From the NCBI GenBank assembly GCA_946885925.1, contig CAMPHP010000254.1:1-5622 (forward strand): DNA of 5,622 bases, read 5' to 3'. This DNA comes from an uncultured Litorilinea sp. (GTDB lineage: Bacteria > Chloroflexota > Anaerolineae > Caldilineales > Caldilineaceae). Under the pieces are notes generated by a model that ran no database searches, was not told the DNA's origin, and worked only from the letters and a program-made list of their open reading frames with translations. The first letter of the stretch is position 1; every line of letters begins with the position of its first letter. Shown here one piece after another: positions 4,902 through 5,622 of this stretch. A program made the translations under genes and the position numbers.

Positions 4902-4930
4902 ACGGGTACTCCTTTGGGGTACCCGTTTTT
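4902..4930 (+). terminator. Intrinsic terminator of the gcvP leader (riboswitch expression platform)
   Basis: ACGGGTACTCC (4902-4912) pairs along its full 11 bases, with one G-U, with GGGGTACCCGT (4916-4926) around a TTT loop. A run of five T (4926-4930) follows. It starts two bases after the second aptamer's P1, so glycine binding probably controls whether it forms. I could not find a clear competing antiterminator helix by eye. Confidence 0.88.
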
Positions 4931-4951
4931 GTTGGCAACATTCTAAATCAC

Positions 4952-4968
4952 CAACCTGTTAAAGGTTG
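4952..4968 (+). other. Small hairpin just ahead of the gcvP ribosome binding site
   Basis: CAACCT (4952-4957) pairs with AGGTTG (4963-4968) around a 5-base loop. It ends two bases before the GAAGGAG ribosome binding site (4971-4977) and lies downstream of the terminator. It may keep the site open or be incidental. Confidence 0.35.
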
Positions 4969-4986
4969 CAGAAGGAGATACTAGAG

Positions 4987-5622
4987 ATGGAAGCCACCCT
5001 TCGACCAGAGGTGAAGAACCACACGAATGGTGCGGGCGGAGACCACGCTGGGCGTGAACTGACTGCGCGCGAATTGCTTGCGCCCCAAGATGATTTTGTC
5101 CGACGCCATATCGGCCCCACGCCTCAAGATGTGGCAAAGATGCTGCAAACTATTGGCGTGCGAACATTGGATGAACTGATCGATGCCACAGTTCCGCCAT
5201 CCATTCGCCTGCGCCGCCCGCTGCAAATGGCAGGGCCGCGTAGCGAAAGCGAGGTTTTGGCCGAATTACGCACCATCGCTGCCAAGAACCAGCTTTATCG
5301 TTCCTATTTGGGCATGGGATATTATGACACGCTGACTCCGGGCGTGATCCTCCGCAATATTGTGGAGAATCCCGGCTGGTACACTGCGTATACTCCCTAT
5401 CAGCCAGAGATTGCCCAGGGGCGTTTGGAAGCCTTGCTCAATTTCCAAACGATGGTCTCGGACCTGACCGGACTGGATATTGCCAACGCATCACTCTTGG
5501 ATGAGGCAACCGCAGCGGCGGAAGCGATGACCATGTGCAAGCGCGCCCAGAAGCGCGGCAATGCCAACACCTTTTTTGTCTCTGACAAGTGCCATCCTCA
5601 AACAATTGCTGTGGTACAGAGC
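4987..5622 (+). CDS. gcvP: Glycine dehydrogenase (decarboxylating), glycine cleavage P-protein, N-terminal part (partial)
   Basis: The first 212 residues are present and the gene continues past the right edge. The P-protein is a PLP enzyme that decarboxylates glycine and passes the aminomethyl group to the lipoyl H-protein, in the cytosolic glycine cleavage system that yields CO2, ammonia and methylene-tetrahydrofolate. Family landmarks are [10 protein letters not shown] (35-44), [19 protein letters not shown] (107-125), [19 protein letters not shown] (128-146), [20 protein letters not shown] (150-169) and [12 protein letters not shown] (170-181). The FVRRHIGP start is typical of the single-chain form (roughly 950 residues) and not of the split GcvPA/GcvPB type. 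A 34-residue polar leader precedes the domain. ATG 4987 has AGGAG (4973-4977) nine bases upstream. The lysine that holds PLP is beyond the window. Expression should follow glycine through the upstream riboswitch. Confidence 0.97.
   Translation, partial: MEATLRPEVKNHTNGAGGDHAGRELTARELLAPQDDFVRRHIGPTPQDVAKMLQTIGVRTLDELIDATVPPSIRLRRPLQMAGPRSESEVLAELRTIAAKNQLYRSYLGMGYYDTLTPGVILRNIVENPGWYTAYTPYQPEIAQGRLEALLNFQTMVSDLTGLDIANASLLDEATAAAEAMTMCKRAQKRGNANTFFVSDKCHPQTIAVVQS

Noticed and set aside
4712..4984. Plus-strand open frame of 90 codons before gcvP
   Set aside because: It lies entirely within the glycine riboswitch, terminator and leader, whose RNA motifs explain the sequence. It has no ribosome binding site of note.

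Overview
The window looks like bacterial chromosome from a Chloroflexota-like aerobe or facultative aerobe. That placement is an inference from gene content: a Thermus-type (B-family, ba3) haem-copper oxidase, a divergent Sco protein, a membrane-anchored cupredoxin of the kind fused to copper nitrite reductases, and a single-chain GcvP under a glycine riboswitch. No ribosomal RNA or other strong taxonomic marker is present. There are two divergent transcription blocks separated by a regulatory region at about 4323-4641.

Minus-strand block, read right to left. An Sco-family copper chaperone (4322-3621) is followed by a compact oxidase cluster. The cluster holds a 39-residue subunit IIa that starts at GTG (3483-3364), the CuA subunit II (3367-2771, ATGA overlap with IIa) and subunit I (2743-1040). 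The product should be a ba3-type cytochrome c oxidase, with Sco likely serving CuA assembly. Subunit I keeps the CuB histidines, the His-Tyr pair and K-channel residues, so it reads as an oxygen reductase and not as a nitric oxide reductase. A gene-free gap of 331 bases follows (709-1039), holding a strong palindromic repeat element and several small dyads. Then come a 79-residue 2[4Fe-4S] ferredoxin (708-469) and, overlapping it by 17 bases, the N-terminal part of a membrane-anchored cupredoxin protein that runs off the left edge. The latter is possibly the start of a copper nitrite reductase.

Plus-strand block. An extended -10 promoter (about 4601-4609) drives a leader containing a tandem glycine riboswitch (4642-4899), an intrinsic terminator (4902-4930) and a small hairpin before the ribosome binding site. 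The leader is followed by the start of gcvP (4987 onward), the glycine-decarboxylating P-protein of the glycine cleavage system. Glycine level should therefore set read-through into gcvP.

Points worth a second look are: a second riboswitch aptamer that departs from consensus in its conserved core; an Sco protein without the usual copper-binding histidine; two perfect 16-bp tandem duplications flanking sco; a CRP/FNR-geometry palindrome between the divergent units; the very small subunit IIa gene; and an abrupt change in codon composition inside the cupredoxin gene at the left edge. I did not find a wholly new system here.
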